Assembly: GCF_040718835.1 (NCBI RefSeq)
Contig: NZ_JBFEFG010000264.1
Coordinates: 201,297-265,296, forward strand
Source of the DNA: Bremerella sp. JC817
GTDB lineage: Bacteria; Planctomycetota; Planctomycetia; Pirellulales; Pirellulaceae
Direction: 5' to 3'
DNA length: 64,000 bases
The translations under genes were made by a program, and so were the position numbers. Shown here piece by piece: positions 1 through 11,156 of this stretch. The notes below the pieces were generated by a model. That model saw nothing but the letters and a program-made list of their open reading frames with translations, made no database searches and was not told where the DNA came from. Positions within the stretch are counted from its first letter, which is position 1. Each line of letters opens with the position of its first letter.

Positions 1-316
1 AAACGGCCTGGTTGTATTCGGCCTGATAGGTTCGCTTGTCGATCAGGAACAGCAGTTCGCCTTCCTTCACGTTGGCACCATCCTGGAAGGCAACCTCTTG
101 CAGATAGCCCGAGACCTTCGCGTAGACGTCGACCGATGAAACAGCCTCGACATGCCCGGTGTATTCATCGAAGTCGACGACTTGTCGTTCAATGGCCGGG
201 GCAACGGTCACTTGCGGTGGTTCTGCCTTGGGCATTTGTCGACGGCGGCCGCAGCCTGCGACGGTCAAGACAACAACTGCCAAAATGGTGGCCAGGCGAA
301 GCAAATCCAGCTTCAT
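1..316 (-). CDS. RND efflux periplasmic adaptor (MFP family), N-terminal part
   Basis: The ATG is at 316 on the minus strand and the frame stays open to the left edge, so only about the first 105 residues are present. The protein starts with a short hydrophobic signal ending in VAGC, a lipobox, so it is probably a lipoprotein. A region typical of membrane fusion proteins follows: VTVAPAIERQVVDF, then EYTGHVEAVSSVDVYAKVSG and VAFQDGANVKEGELLFLIDK, the biotinyl-lipoyl-like beta barrel that leads into the coiled-coil hairpin. Such proteins link an inner-membrane RND pump to an outer-membrane channel. The pump gene would lie to the left, outside the window. Substrate cannot be judged. Confidence 0.85.
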   Translation of the reverse strand, partial: MKLDLLRLATILAVVVLTVAGCGRRRQMPKAEPPQVTVAPAIERQVVDFDEYTGHVEAVSSVDVYAKVSGYLQEVAFQDGANVKEGELLFLIDKRTYQAEYNQAV

Positions 317-459
317 TTTCTGCTTCCCGTTGATATTCCAGTTGAAGGTCAGGCAATCGGAAGCAGGCAAGGTCAGGCCGCACGGGGCCAACCACGCATC
401 GGACTCCCTTCATAAAAAGGGAAAGCTCCCGAATTTGTGCACCTAACAAGATACCACGC

Positions 460-633
460 ATTTCAGACTGAAATCAGATTCCCCGACCTTGCGATCATAA
501 ATTCGCGCGATCGAACGAACTTCCCCTCTTCGATGGCCAGGCCGGCATGCTCTAGGAGGTCCTTCTGGCAGCCGCCTACCCCCATAAACTCGGGCAGGGG
601 AGCTTTCTTTAACCGTCTGAAATCAAGATTTCA
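460..633. promoter_or_regulatory. Two related inverted repeats between the efflux adaptor and the kinase gene
   Basis: The 390-base gap 317-706 holds no convincing gene. It has two perfect short palindromes: ATTTCAG-A-CTGAAAT at 460-474 and TGAAATC-AA-GATTTCA at 618-633. They share the core CTGAAATCA(A)GATT, read from 468 and from 617. The first lies about 145 bases upstream of the adaptor start. They could be operator half-sites for a regulator of the efflux operon. This is inference from symmetry alone. Confidence 0.3.
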
Positions 634-706
634 AAAGGGCCAGAAGCGGGCTTAAGTCGACGAGCCGATTGTCCGAGGAAAGAATTTTCACCCGCCCTGG
701 AATCGA

Positions 707-3700
707 CTATTCAGGGTTGGTGGGGTTATGCAGCTTCGCTTGTGTGGCTTCGATAAACTTCTCGAGAATTGGAAACAATTCGTCAAGTTGAGCGTTGAAT
801 TCAGAGAGCTGCTCTTTGCCGGTCGAGAAGTCCATTTCCGAGCCCTGGGTCTCTAAACGCTGGGCAATCAGCGACACATTTTTTTGTTGAAAGAATTGCA
901 GGGCGCTCTTCAGCTTGTGCGCAGCCATGCAAAGTTCAGTTCCGTTGGAGTCCTGAAATGCTCGACGAATTCGATCCTGACTCTCCCGCATTTCGGGGAG
1001 ATAAGCCTGGACGATTTCGAGCAAAGCCCCCTCGTCGTTCCCCAAGCGTCGTTTCAGGTTGTCCCACGGCACCAACGAGGATTCAGCCGAGTCGACGATC
1101 TGGGTGCTGGTTTCTGGCTCGGTGGCTGGCACCACCGCGTCGGTCTCGGCCGATTCGCCATTGGCGACCAGGATCGCGTGGTGGATGGCCTTGTTCAACT
1201 CTTTCAGCGAGAGTGGCTTCGAGACGTAACTGTCGACGCCCGCATCAAGGCAGCGAGCCTGATCCAACGGCAAGGCGTGCGCAGTCGTCGCCACGATCGG
1301 CATGTGCTGTCCTGACTTCTGTTCCGCTTTACGAATTTCTTGCGTGGCGGTCAGGCCATCCATTTCTGGCATCTGGACGTCCATCAGAATGACATCGAAC
1401 GATTGCATTTCCAGCAGTTCGAGCACAGCCTTGCCTGTCTCGGCGATCGTGATCGTATGGCCGAAACGCTTCAGCATCGCCAAGGCAACTTTCTGATTGG
1501 GGCGACTGTCTTCCGCCAGCAGAATGTTCAGTGGCCTCAGGACCAGGGTTTGCTCTTCGGCTTGCTGCTGCTTTGTCTGAAGATCATGCGAACGTTCGAT
1601 CAGGCCCATGCCGACTGCGATTGCTTCGACCACTTCGGAAGGCCGGGCCGGCTTCATGATACGCGAACAGATGTTGAGATTCCCTGGGGGATCGAGCTCG
1701 TGCAGATCACTGGAGGAAACCAGGATCGCGATGGGATTGCCATATTTCTCTGGGGCCCGACGAATTTCGCTGATAAGTTCGATACCATCTTTGTCCGGCA
1801 TACGCATATCGGTCAGCAGGACATCGAACGGCCGATTGCCATCCATACCAACTTTCATCTGTTGCAAGGCATCGTCCGCGGTCTCGGCCGCCTGAGGCGA
1901 AAGACCTTGGGAAGCCACGATACCGACAAGCGTTTCCAGGTTAATAATGTTGTCGTCAACAACCATCACACGCTTGCCAGCCAATTGGTCGGCGTACGAG
2001 TGCCAAGCCGGTTCCGCTTGCGTTTGACTGGCCCGAAGCCGGGTCGTGAAGCGGAATACGCTGCCGGTCCCAGGCTCGCTGGTCACCGAGATTGCTCCTC
2101 CCATCAGATGAACCAGCCTCGACGAGATCGTCAGTCCCAAACCCGTTCCGCCAAACTTTCGCGTAAGCGAATTGTCGGCCTGCTCGAAGACGTTGAAGAT
2201 CGATTCGAGCTTGTCGCTGGGGATGCCGACGCCCGTGTCGCGGACGGTGAACTGCAGTTCGACGATATCTGAAGTGTCGCCTTCAGAATAGATCCGTGTG
2301 CAGCCAACATCGATCTGGCCGCTTGGTGTGAACTTGATGGCGTTACCCACCAGGTTGAACAGAATCTGGCGGATGCGTCCGGCATCGCCATGCACGGCTT
2401 CCGGAACATTGCTATCGACATGATAGACCAGGTCGAGCGGCATTCCGGAAGTCTTCTGCGAGAGTGGTTTCAGGACGTTGGCGATCAACTCACGCGGCTG
2501 AAAGTCGCCATCGCTGAGCTTCAGCTTGCCTGCTTCGATGCGTGAGAAATCGAGGATGTCGTTGATGATTCGCAGCAGCGAATTCGACGCGTCGGAAACG
2601 GTCAGCAAGTAGTCACGCTGGTCGGATGTCAGCGAAGTTCGCAGGACGGAGTCGGTCAGGCCGATGATGGCATTCATGGGCGTGCGAATTTCGTGACTCA
2701 TGTTCGCCAGGAACTCGCTCTTCGCCCGATTGGCTTCTTCGGCATTGGCTCGGGCTGCCTTCGCCGACGCTTCGCTGTCCTGCAGTTCGTGGTAAAGATT
2801 CCGGGCGACCGCTTCGTTGCGACCCATCGACCAGACGATGCTGACCAGCAGGAACGTCAGAATCGTTCCGCCAACGCCGATCAACGACGGGGTGACTCGG
2901 TCGATACGCAATTCGAAATTTGGCGAACTTCGCGTAACAATAATCCAGTGTCGCCCACCGGCGATAATTTCGGTTTCCTTGCGAAATAAGTTCCAACCCC
3001 ATAAAGCAACCTCGTCGACCGTTGGTGACTGCGGCACCTCGAACGCATCTTCGTAAAGTGTCGTCGGGTCGCTAGGGTCGTCGGCATCTAGAATTTCAAT
3101 TTCCAAAAGGCCCTGGTTGAGCTTGTCGATTCCGTCGAGAGTCTCGTTCAAAATGATTGGCGAATAGAGCAAGCCGATCAGGTTCTCTTCACGTTGATTC
3201 GGCGTGTCGACAGGGGCGTCCAGCTTATAGACCGGCAAGTAATAGAGAAACCCGCTCGTTTTCTTGTCGTCCTGCAATAGTTCGATTCGCCCGGTAATTT
3301 GCGGCTTGCCGGACATCATCGCCTTTTCAGCGGCTTTACGCCGAGTCGGTTCCGAGCCAATATCGAATCCCCACGCCGCGCGATTTCGATCGAGGGGATA
3401 AATATGCTTGATCACGTAAAGATCTGGGGCGTTACTGGGACTGATGACGTCGAAATCTGGGGCATCATCCTTCCGTTCGGCCGCGATGAAATTATCGAGA
3501 TCGCTTCGCATCACCCGTTGAATCAACCCGATGCCGATGGCACCGGGGAACTCTGTTTCGATGTCACGCGACTCGACAAATGTCTCGAACTCTTTTCGGG
3601 TCACCTCTTCGCTGGCGAGGTACAACCCACGGGCCCCGCGCAAACCGTAAACGATTCGATTGATCCGGCGTCCAATTTCATCGACGGAAAGCTCTGTCAG

Positions 3701-4537
3701 GTGTTGGAAACGAGACTGGTTGATTCGATAGATATTCGACTGGGAATCAAGAACCAGAACGGATGTTACAAAGAAACCCAGCAACAAGGTTCCGGTGATG
3801 AACATCGCCATCCAGCGAGCACGAGCCAGTTCGCGTCGAATCTGGTTCGCCGCGTCACGACTGCGGATCGACGCGCCGGAGTGTTCGATCAGCCAGATTC
3901 CTGAGGCGAGTACAACCAACAAAATGGCGGTGTGAATTGCGGTTGTGGAAAAGATACTCCCGCTACGAAGGCCCGAGGCTCGCACGATGTAAAGCACGAC
4001 GCCAATCGCGCCAAACAAGCCGCCCAATGCCAGGAGTCGTTCGCCAAATTTTCTTTTTCCGTGCAAGCTTAGCAGAAAGCCGCCGGATAAGAGCGATAGG
4101 CCGATGGCGGTCCCGGTCGACATCAGTCCCGGCAGTTTTCCCCGGGCAACAGATCGTGGGTCCGCACTGACCAGCGTATCGATCCCGAACTGAACATTGA
4201 ACAGGTTCTCGAAAATGCTGGCGAATGACAGCAGCAAAACCAACCAGCCCAGAACTTCTGGCAAGCGACTGCGAAGGTGATATGCCAGGATCGATTGAGA
4301 CCGAAGCAATCCGGCGGCGGCTAGCATCGCCAGGCCCAGGGCCGTGTTGAACTTCATCGTTGGCAGGCCTGCGATCAGCGATCGTAAGGTAGTCCACTCG
4401 GCCGGCCAGGCAATCATGACGATCGCTGCGACGACAAGGGCGACCGCCAACAGCAATCGCGCTGCCATCACCCACCACGCAACCGAGATTTGTTGCGATT
4501 GCTCGGAGGGCTCGGGATGAAACAACGAATTCACCAT
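707..4537 (-). CDS. CHASE-domain hybrid histidine kinase with two receivers and HPt
   Basis: A 1276-residue inner-membrane sensor kinase. Residues 1 to about 270 form several hydrophobic segments. An extracytoplasmic CHASE-type domain follows (about 290-500; [13 protein letters not shown], then YYLPVYKLD), with a further membrane span near 560-580. The dimerisation/phosphoacceptor helix carries [13 protein letters not shown] with its His near 613. The ATP-binding domain shows N and G boxes ([25 protein letters not shown]). Two receiver domains follow with Asp in LLTDMRMP (about 910) and ILMDVQMP (about 1051). The C-terminal HPt domain has AAHKLKSAL, His about 1206. Signal should pass by phosphorelay to a response regulator not encoded here. 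The gene stands alone. Confidence 0.92.
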   Translation of the reverse strand: MVNSLFHPEPSEQSQQISVAWWVMAARLLLAVALVVAAIVMIAWPAEWTTLRSLIAGLPTMKFNTALGLAMLAAAGLLRSQSILAYHLRSRLPEVLGWLVLLLSFASIFENLFNVQFGIDTLVSADPRSVARGKLPGLMSTGTAIGLSLLSGGFLLSLHGKRKFGERLLALGGLFGAIGVVLYIVRASGLRSGSIFSTTAIHTAILLVVLASGIWLIEHSGASIRSRDAANQIRRELARARWMAMFITGTLLLGFFVTSVLVLDSQSNIYRINQSRFQHLTELSVDEIGRRINRIVYGLRGARGLYLASEEVTRKEFETFVESRDIETEFPGAIGIGLIQRVMRSDLDNFIAAERKDDAPDFDVISPSNAPDLYVIKHIYPLDRNRAAWGFDIGSEPTRRKAAEKAMMSGKPQITGRIELLQDDKKTSGFLYYLPVYKLDAPVDTPNQREENLIGLLYSPIILNETLDGIDKLNQGLLEIEILDADDPSDPTTLYEDAFEVPQSPTVDEVALWGWNLFRKETEIIAGGRHWIIVTRSSPNFELRIDRVTPSLIGVGGTILTFLLVSIVWSMGRNEAVARNLYHELQDSEASAKAARANAEEANRAKSEFLANMSHEIRTPMNAIIGLTDSVLRTSLTSDQRDYLLTVSDASNSLLRIINDILDFSRIEAGKLKLSDGDFQPRELIANVLKPLSQKTSGMPLDLVYHVDSNVPEAVHGDAGRIRQILFNLVGNAIKFTPSGQIDVGCTRIYSEGDTSDIVELQFTVRDTGVGIPSDKLESIFNVFEQADNSLTRKFGGTGLGLTISSRLVHLMGGAISVTSEPGTGSVFRFTTRLRASQTQAEPAWHSYADQLAGKRVMVVDDNIINLETLVGIVASQGLSPQAAETADDALQQMKVGMDGNRPFDVLLTDMRMPDKDGIELISEIRRAPEKYGNPIAILVSSSDLHELDPPGNLNICSRIMKPARPSEVVEAIAVGMGLIERSHDLQTKQQQAEEQTLVLRPLNILLAEDSRPNQKVALAMLKRFGHTITIAETGKAVLELLEMQSFDVILMDVQMPEMDGLTATQEIRKAEQKSGQHMPIVATTAHALPLDQARCLDAGVDSYVSKPLSLKELNKAIHHAILVANGESAETDAVVPATEPETSTQIVDSAESSLVPWDNLKRRLGNDEGALLEIVQAYLPEMRESQDRIRRAFQDSNGTELCMAAHKLKSALQFFQQKNVSLIAQRLETQGSEMDFSTGKEQLSEFNAQLDELFPILEKFIEATQAKLHNPTNPE

Positions 4538-5598
4538 GATGCAAACTCAAAGACTACGCTCGATGCCGCTAACGCAACGGGCCGCTAAATCGATTCTACA
4601 AGACCGTGCATCACGGCAGAGCGAACAGTGATCGACTGGCCGACAACCTGTCGGCTTCGCTCTATGATCAGAAGAGTAGGGTAACTGTTGGACATGATAG
4701 GAATCCGATCCTTGTACCTGCGTCAGACTTCCGAAGCGATCACAGTTTTAGGAACGATTTGTGAGCCGCTGGTGGAGAAAAAGAACTCGAGGCAGGCAAC
4801 ACTTCGCCAAAATCCGATAAGCCTCGAAGTGCCGTAACGGCCAGCGTACTTCTGGCGGGTGGCCGATGTCCAGTGTTATTTTAAGGTTTCAATCGTCAAT
4901 ATAAATTGTAGCCTTTTCCGAGGTGGATCACCGTGATATCCAGACGAGAATCTACGCTTTCGTTTCGAAGCCGAATCCCTCGTTGTCTGAGGGGTCTAGC
5001 AGTGCGTTACGGGCTACCCGAAAAGTGACTCCGCTGGGGAACCTTACGCCATCGATGATGGTCTCCTTCGACGGGCAGAATATCTTCCCCAGATTCTCTT
5101 CGTTTCCAGTGACGGGCAATCATCGGTCGTTGGCCCTGCGAAAGATTTCAGGACGGAAGAGTTCCCGCGAAAGCGGCGTAGACGAAACAGACGTTTTAAA
5201 TGTGATCCTGGAATTAGATTCCAAATCTGTGGCACTCAGCCGCAACGGTTACCAGCACGAACCAAGGGAGTTTTGGGCTGGCTGGCAAACTTGTTCGATT
5301 CTTCATTAACTCTTAAGCAGGCCATTTTGCCCGGTCGAAACATACGAGACGCCGCCCATTAGACGCATCGAAATCAATGCGGTGTTAGTCGCAAGTTATG
5401 GCGGCATTAGTGTTTGCGAATTGTTGATGCTGCCTGCCCTGCGGGGCGAGTCCATCCCAACGAGAACCGTTGGAAGATCGGCAATTTCATCTTGGAATGG
5501 CCGATGCGTCCGGTAGACAATTATGGTGGTCCTCATCGATTTCAGCTTCGCGTAAACTCGCTGCTTCGTAGAAAGTCGAACGTTTCGAGTCGGTAGCG
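4538..5598. other. 1.06-kb gap without a convincing gene
   Basis: This stretch separates the kinase gene from the first glycosyltransferase gene and must hold both promoters. I find no frame with good start, ribosome site and typical codon use. A minus-strand frame ending with TAG near 4952 reads coherently for about 54 codons (ending NEGFGFETKA) and continues upstream through one TGA, so decayed coding sequence is possible but unproven. No tRNA, strong terminator or repeat was seen. Confidence 0.4.
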
Positions 5599-6783
5599 AT
5601 GTCGAGAATTGGCCTAGGTGCGTTGTTGATCCATCCGTCACGGTTTGGTGGCGCCGAGACCTATGCGCGGCAATTGATTCCGGCCCTGGCACGAGTCGAT
5701 CAGTCGAACCACTACGTGGTGTTTCTCCCCAAGGGACATGATTTTCAGTTCGAAGCCGACAACTTCGATCTGGTTGAGTTGCCATGTCCGGTCGAGAACA
5801 TCTATACCCGGGTCATGTGGGAGCACACTTACTACGCCCGGTATCTGAAACAGCATCGCCTCGACCTGACACACTTTCTCGGATCGACGGCACCTTACTT
5901 CTATTCACCTCCAAGTGTCGTGACGATGCACGATACGATCCGCCTGCAGCGGCCCGACCTGACGCCGTTTTTACTGGGGCAATATTATCGGCGGATCCAA
6001 CGACGAAATGTCCGCAGCGGAAAATGGGTGATCGCGGTCTCAGGCTACGCGGCATCGCTCTTGCAGCAAGAGATGCAGATCCCAAGCGAGCGGATCTCGC
6101 ATGTTTATCACGGGATCGATCCGGTCTTCCTCGACGGCACCGCGACCGTTTCACCAACCACCAAGAAACATCTGCTGTGGGCAGGACGCATGCTGCCGCA
6201 TAAGAATGTCGAAGTCCTGATGCGTGCTTATCAGGTGTTGAAGCAGCGCGGCGTTGACTTGCCGCTGTTTCGAATGATTGGCGCAAGCGATGCCGATCGG
6301 GCTCGGCTGACGCCATTGCTGCAAAAACTGGGAGTCGAGCAATACTTCTCGCTCGAGAACAAATTGAGTCATCAGCAGTGGCGTGACACGTTTCCGCAGC
6401 TTTGCCATGAAGCGTTGATTTACTGCTTTCCGTCGAAGTACGAAAGCTTTGGGATGCCGGTCCTCGAAGCGATGTCGACCGGAACCGCCGCGATTTGTGC
6501 CGATTTGCCCGCCTTTCGAGAAGTCTTCGGCGATCACGTGAAATACTGCGATGCCGATTCTGAGGTACAGTTTGCCGATGCAATCCAGTACTATCTAGAA
6601 AACGAAACGGAACGTCGCCTAGACGAGGCACGCAATCAGGCATTCGCCTCGAACTTTACCTGGGACAACGCCGCGATTCTGACGCTCTACAACTATCGTC
6701 GTCAGCTTGGTTTGGCGGCATCGCTTCCAGAATCGTTACGAACATTCGTCGATCGACGCCGGGTGGTTTCGAACGTTTCGTAG
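5599..6783 (+). CDS. Glycosyltransferase family 4 (GT-B fold)
   Basis: A 394-residue GT-B glycosyltransferase, probably cytoplasmic or membrane-associated, adding a sugar to a surface glycan or lipid-linked intermediate. The N-terminal part has the family opening RFGGAETYARQLIPALA. The C-terminal donor-binding domain has LLWAGRMLPHKNVEVLMRAY and the E-x7-E region in KYESFGMPVLEAMSTGTAA. Next come a second glycosyltransferase gene 41 bases downstream and dTDP-rhamnose genes, so a role in rhamnose-containing surface polysaccharide is a reasonable inference. The ribosome site before the ATG is weak. Donor and acceptor are unknown. Confidence 0.88.
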   Translation: MSRIGLGALLIHPSRFGGAETYARQLIPALARVDQSNHYVVFLPKGHDFQFEADNFDLVELPCPVENIYTRVMWEHTYYARYLKQHRLDLTHFLGSTAPYFYSPPSVVTMHDTIRLQRPDLTPFLLGQYYRRIQRRNVRSGKWVIAVSGYAASLLQQEMQIPSERISHVYHGIDPVFLDGTATVSPTTKKHLLWAGRMLPHKNVEVLMRAYQVLKQRGVDLPLFRMIGASDADRARLTPLLQKLGVEQYFSLENKLSHQQWRDTFPQLCHEALIYCFPSKYESFGMPVLEAMSTGTAAICADLPAFREVFGDHVKYCDADSEVQFADAIQYYLENETERRLDEARNQAFASNFTWDNAAILTLYNYRRQLGLAASLPESLRTFVDRRRVVSNVS

Positions 6784-6824
6784 CGAAGCTCAGTTTTCCG
6801 ACTAATACCTGCGTCGAAGGCCCG

Positions 6825-8933
6825 ATGTCGACTACGACAATCTTACCCAATTCGATCGTCACGCCTCTCTCGTCGATCGACGATTGTCGACCGTTGCCGA
6901 CATCGCAGCAGCCTCGCTATTCGATTGTCATTCCGGTCTACAACGGCTGGTCGCTCACGCAGCGTGCCTTGGTATCCATCGCCGATCGAACCGACGCCGA
7001 GCGTACGCCGTACGAGGTGATCATCGCCGACGATCACTCGAAAGACGCCACGCTCGACTGCGAAACGCAGTTTCCTGGCGTCCGTCGTGTGGTGAACACT
7101 TCCGCTCGATCAGGTTTTCTGCATAACTGCAACTTCGCGGCCCAAGAGGCCCGTGGCGAGATTATTCTGCTGCTGAACAACGATACCGAAGTTCAGTCAG
7201 GCTGGCTCGAAGCGATCGACGAGACCTTTCAGCAAAGTGAACGCATCGGCATCGTTGGTGCCCGGCTGGTCTATCCCGATGGAAGACTGCAAGAGGCAGG
7301 ATGCACCGTGTTCCCCACGGCCATCACCCGTCGTGAAGGAATCGATGGAGACGCCGACGATCCGCAGTACCTGGAACAGCGCTGCTGCGATTACGTGTCT
7401 GGGGCATGCCTGGCGATTCGAACGAAACTGTGGCAAGAGATCGGCGGATTCGACGAGCGTTACTCGCCAGCCTATTACGAAGATGTTGACCTCTGCTTCG
7501 AGTCCTGGCAAAGGGACTTCGAGGTGGTTTATCAGCCTGATTGCCTGGTGCTGCATGTCGATGGTGGCTCGATGGCCAGTACACGCACCCAATTGGCGAT
7601 GAATTCACGCGACAAGTTTCGCAGCAAGTGGCAGGCAGTCCTTGAGCTCATTAAGACATCGCGACCGAAGAATACGACTCCGTTCATGTACAGCGGCTTC
7701 GTGCGCAAGGTATGGCGGGCACTGCCACTATCAGGCGCGATGCGATCGCGAATCGTTTCGATGGTGATCAGTCCACCCAAACGCAAGCTCGCCAAGCTCT
7801 CGCGCGATGGCGAACCTGCCCCAGGTCGCGTCACCGTGGCAGGCTATTTGCAATCGGCACTTGGGATTGGCGAAGCAGCACGGCTCGAACTTCAGGCCTT
7901 GCAGGAACTGCGGTTCGCTCCGGCCCGGCTCGATGTCAGTCCCGCCTTCAATATGGCCGACCTTCAAGGCTGGGGCTTTGGAAATACGATTCTGACCGAA
8001 GGGGGTCCGCTGCTCATTCGGACCAACCCACTCGATCTTCCACGAACACTCGGTTTCATTGGCCAGCCCGCCCTCAAGCGGCGTTACCTGGCGGGAGGCT
8101 GGGCCTGGGAACTTTCCAAGCCGCCGGCCTATTGCCGCGAGATGTATTCGCTGCTGGACGAGTTGTGGGTTCCCTCGAAATTCTGTGCCGATGCGTTTCA
8201 ACCGGAAAGCCCAATTCCGGTGCACGTGGTGCCGCATCCGGTCCGCGTTCCTCCGACCAGCGGCAAGACCCGACAAGACTTTGGTTTGCCTGAAGATCAG
8301 GTCATCTTTCTCGCGATGGCCGATATGCGTTCCAGCTTCGCGCGGAAGAACCTGGCGGGTGCCGTCGAAGCGTTCGTGGAAGCTTGCGGCGGGCGGTCCG
8401 ACACGATGCTGATAATTAAAACGCACCACACGCAGCAATCGCCAGAGAATCTGCAGCGGCTTGAAACCGCGATTGGTAAGGCTGCCAATGTGAGGATCAT
8501 CGATCAACTCCTCAGCCGAGGTGAAGTGGGCGATCTGCTCCGTGTGTCTGGCGTCGTCCTGTCGCCCCATCGCTCAGAAGGCTTTGGGCTCGTGCTGGCC
8601 GAAGGAATGCTGCTGGGTAAGCCGGTGATCGCCACGAACTATTCCGGCAATGTCGACTTCATGCCGCCGGGCACGGCAGCGCTGGTCGATTATGAGTTGA
8701 CTCCCGTTCACGATCCTTCTCAGGTCTACGATTACCCTGATCAAGTCTGGGCCGAGCCTGACAAACAGCAGCTTTCGCAGCACATTGCGGATCTGGCCCA
8801 TAACCCTTCCCAGCGACAACAACTCGGCGACGCCGCCCAGGCACACGCTCAAGCCTTCTTCGCTCCGCAGCGATTCTACGAGCAACTGCCGGCGAAGTTC
8901 CGCGAACTGATGGTCAGTTTCGCCAGCCGCTAA
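6825..8933 (+). CDS. Bifunctional GT2-GT4 glycosyltransferase fusion
   Basis: A 702-residue protein joining two different glycosyltransferase folds. Residues about 28-270 are a GT-A family 2 domain: SIVIPVYNGWSLTQRAL, VIIADDHSKDAT, the DxD-like LLNNDTEVQSGW and YYEDVDLCFE. Residues about 330-700 are a GT-B family 4 domain: GYLQSALGIGEAARLE and the donor site HRSEGFGLVLAEGMLLGKPV. It could add two successive sugars in one repeat unit. A GAAGG ribosome site lies 6 bases before the ATG. The stop codon overlaps the 3' end of the convergent rfbD gene by 4 bases. Together with the preceding gene it likely forms a short surface-glycan operon. Confidence 0.88.
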   Translation: MSTTTILPNSIVTPLSSIDDCRPLPTSQQPRYSIVIPVYNGWSLTQRALVSIADRTDAERTPYEVIIADDHSKDATLDCETQFPGVRRVVNTSARSGFLHNCNFAAQEARGEIILLLNNDTEVQSGWLEAIDETFQQSERIGIVGARLVYPDGRLQEAGCTVFPTAITRREGIDGDADDPQYLEQRCCDYVSGACLAIRTKLWQEIGGFDERYSPAYYEDVDLCFESWQRDFEVVYQPDCLVLHVDGGSMASTRTQLAMNSRDKFRSKWQAVLELIKTSRPKNTTPFMYSGFVRKVWRALPLSGAMRSRIVSMVISPPKRKLAKLSRDGEPAPGRVTVAGYLQSALGIGEAARLELQALQELRFAPARLDVSPAFNMADLQGWGFGNTILTEGGPLLIRTNPLDLPRTLGFIGQPALKRRYLAGGWAWELSKPPAYCREMYSLLDELWVPSKFCADAFQPESPIPVHVVPHPVRVPPTSGKTRQDFGLPEDQVIFLAMADMRSSFARKNLAGAVEAFVEACGGRSDTMLIIKTHHTQQSPENLQRLETAIGKAANVRIIDQLLSRGEVGDLLRVSGVVLSPHRSEGFGLVLAEGMLLGKPVIATNYSGNVDFMPPGTAALVDYELTPVHDPSQVYDYPDQVWAEPDKQQLSQHIADLAHNPSQRQQLGDAAQAHAQAFFAPQRFYEQLPAKFRELMVSFASR

Positions 8934-9778
8934 GTCGCCGATCTCTCAGCCAGGTAACGAGCCAACGCGTCTTTCCAAGAGGGAAGGGGAGTCGCTGTTA
9001 GATTTTGAAAACGCTGACAATCGAGCACGCTGTAGCTTGGCCGAGGTGCCGCCGCGCCGAACTCTTCCGTCGTGATCGGAAGCACCGAGACATTCCGCCC
9101 GGCGATCGCAAAGATTGTCTCAGCGAACTCGTGCCAGGTCGTGCTGCCGCTGTTGGTCAAATGAACCAAACCCTCCGCATTCCCATCGATCAAGCGAACG
9201 ATTCCTGAGGCGACATCGCGGCAATAACTCGGCGTGCAGCATTGATCGTTGACTACTTTCAGTTCCGAGCGAGTGTTCGACAAGCGAAGCATCGTCTCGA
9301 CAAAGTTACGGAACCGAGCGCCTCCGCCATACAGCCCACAGGTGCGGACGATCAAATGGCGATCAGCCTGAGCCGCCGCGATTTCCCCCTGAAGCTTACT
9401 CTGGGCATAGATCCCAAGCGGTTTCACCGCGTCCGTTTCTGTCCGAGGTTGGTTGCCACGATAGGTATCGAAAACGTAGTCGCTGCTGACCTGAACCAGT
9501 GGGACTTCCAATTGGTTGCAGGCGTCTGCCATCGCTTCGACGGCATGCTGGTTGATGTGAAAAGCAGCGTCGCGATCAGTCTCGGCCTGATCGACCGCCG
9601 TGTAGGCTGCGCAGTTGATCACCATGGCAGGTTGAAGCTGCCGTAGGGTTGGGCCAATCGAATCGATGTTGGCCAGATCCAACTCCGTTCGCGTGGTGCC
9701 AAACGCCCGATCACCGAGTTGGGCAAGCAGTTCACGCCCCAGTTGTCCCTGGGCACCGGTTACTAAAATTGGATTCAT
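8930..9778 (-). CDS. rfbD: dTDP-4-dehydrorhamnose reductase
   Basis: This 282-residue enzyme reduces dTDP-4-dehydro-L-rhamnose to dTDP-L-rhamnose, the last step of activated rhamnose synthesis. Visible features are the NAD(P)-binding loop GAQGQLGRELLAQL at the N-terminus, a conserved NCAAYTAVDQAE stretch, the VSSDYVFDT segment, and the catalytic YxxxK in YAQSKLQGE. Length matches RfbD/RmlD. The gene is divergent from rfbB, with about 256 bases between the starts, rather than in line with the rest of the pathway. Its stop overlaps the end of the GT2-GT4 gene by 4 bases on the opposite strand. Confidence 0.93.
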   Translation of the reverse strand: MNPILVTGAQGQLGRELLAQLGDRAFGTTRTELDLANIDSIGPTLRQLQPAMVINCAAYTAVDQAETDRDAAFHINQHAVEAMADACNQLEVPLVQVSSDYVFDTYRGNQPRTETDAVKPLGIYAQSKLQGEIAAAQADRHLIVRTCGLYGGGARFRNFVETMLRLSNTRSELKVVNDQCCTPSYCRDVASGIVRLIDGNAEGLVHLTNSGSTTWHEFAETIFAIAGRNVSVLPITTEEFGAAAPRPSYSVLDCQRFQNLTATPLPSWKDALARYLAERSAT

Positions 9779-10034
9779 GGTGAAGACTGCTTCAGACGTG
9801 AAACGAGATGACGCGAATACGCCTAAGGTAATCTGGGCGATTCAAGCTTGCACGGCCCACGCCGGCCGACAAGTTCGCTAGGCATCGAATATCGTCGAAA
9901 ACGAGGGAGATTGCTCGATTCCCTGACAGAACCTGGCGGAAACAGCTCGAAATCTCCGTAGTCTCTTAACCGAAAAATAAGATACACAGAGTATAGTCAG
10001 GGTTTGGTTCGATCCTTTTAGTGACGCCTGGTCT

Positions 10035-11105
10035 ATGAAAATAACGCAAAACATTCTGGTCACCGGTGGCGCCGGTTTCATCGGAGGATGTTTCGTCCGG
10101 CAGACGACGGCGGAATCGACTTGCCGGATCGTCAATCTCGATAAGCTCACCTACGCCGGCAATCTCAGTTCGCTGGCCGGCATGAAGGATCCTTCGCGAC
10201 ATCAGTTCGTGCAGGGCGATATAAACGATACCGAACTCGTTTCGCAGCTACTGATCGAGCATCAGCCGAACGTGGTGATCAATTTCGCCGCCGAGTCCCA
10301 CGTCGATCGTTCCATCGACGGACCGGAGGCGTTCGTCGAGACGAATGTGGTCGGTACGTTTCGGTTGTTGGAAGCTGTTCGCGTCTACTGGAACGGGCTC
10401 GCCGAATCGCAGCGAGCTGCGTTTCGATTCTTGCATGTGTCGACCGACGAAGTGTATGGTTCGCTCGGCGCGACCGGCAAGTTCACCGAGACCACTCCTT
10501 ACGCGCCGAACTCCCCCTATTCCGCATCGAAGGCCGCTTCCGATCACTTCGTACGTGCGTATCATCACACCTATGGTCTGCCGGTGCTGACGACGAACTG
10601 CTCGAACAACTACGGGCCGTTTCAGTTTCCTGAGAAGCTGATTCCGTTGATGGTGTTGAATGCCCTGGAAGGGAAGCCGCTCCCTGTTTATGGTACCGGC
10701 GAGAACATCCGAGACTGGCTCTTTGTCGAAGACCATTGCCAGGCAATTCGGACAGTGCTGCACAAAGGGATACCAGGCGAGGTCTACAACATCGGCGGCA
10801 ACAGCGAACGCACGAATCTGGAAGTGGTCCAAGCGATTTGCGACATCGTGGATGAACTGGCAGAAAAGAAGCTGCCACATCCACGCCGTGAATTGATTAC
10901 GTTCGTCAAAGATCGACCAGGTCACGATCTTCGCTACGCAATCGATTGCACGAAGATTCAAGATCAGCTTGGTTGGCAGCCCACACAAAGCTTTGAATCT
11001 GGCTTGAAGGCAACCGTGGCGTGGTACCTCGATAACATGCCCTGGGTCGAGAACGTTACCAGTGGCAACTATCGCCGCGAACGACTTGGCGTGTTGAGTC
11101 CGTAG
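10035..11105 (+). CDS. rfbB: dTDP-glucose 4,6-dehydratase
   Basis: A 356-residue short-chain dehydrogenase/reductase converting dTDP-glucose to dTDP-4-keto-6-deoxyglucose. It shows the NAD-binding [12 protein letters not shown], the catalytic [10 protein letters not shown], the [20 protein letters not shown] segment with YxxxK, and the substrate-binding [15 protein letters not shown]. Length fits the family. It begins the rfbB-rfbA-rfbC operon. The gap 9779-10034 upstream must hold divergent promoters for rfbB and rfbD; a TATAGT-like -10 near 9993 is visible, but I cannot confirm it. Confidence 0.95.
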   Translation: MKITQNILVTGGAGFIGGCFVRQTTAESTCRIVNLDKLTYAGNLSSLAGMKDPSRHQFVQGDINDTELVSQLLIEHQPNVVINFAAESHVDRSIDGPEAFVETNVVGTFRLLEAVRVYWNGLAESQRAAFRFLHVSTDEVYGSLGATGKFTETTPYAPNSPYSASKAASDHFVRAYHHTYGLPVLTTNCSNNYGPFQFPEKLIPLMVLNALEGKPLPVYGTGENIRDWLFVEDHCQAIRTVLHKGIPGEVYNIGGNSERTNLEVVQAICDIVDELAEKKLPHPRRELITFVKDRPGHDLRYAIDCTKIQDQLGWQPTQSFESGLKATVAWYLDNMPWVENVTSGNYRRERLGVLSP

Positions 11106-11156
11106 TCGCGAGTTCCAGCACCTAGAGCAATTCATCATTGGCATTGAGAAACCCCC

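Noticed and set aside
4953..5240. Minus-strand frame with coherent text ending NEGFGFETKA
   Set aside because: It is interrupted by a stop, has no good start and matches no family I know. It could be chance, so it is only mentioned in the gap entry.
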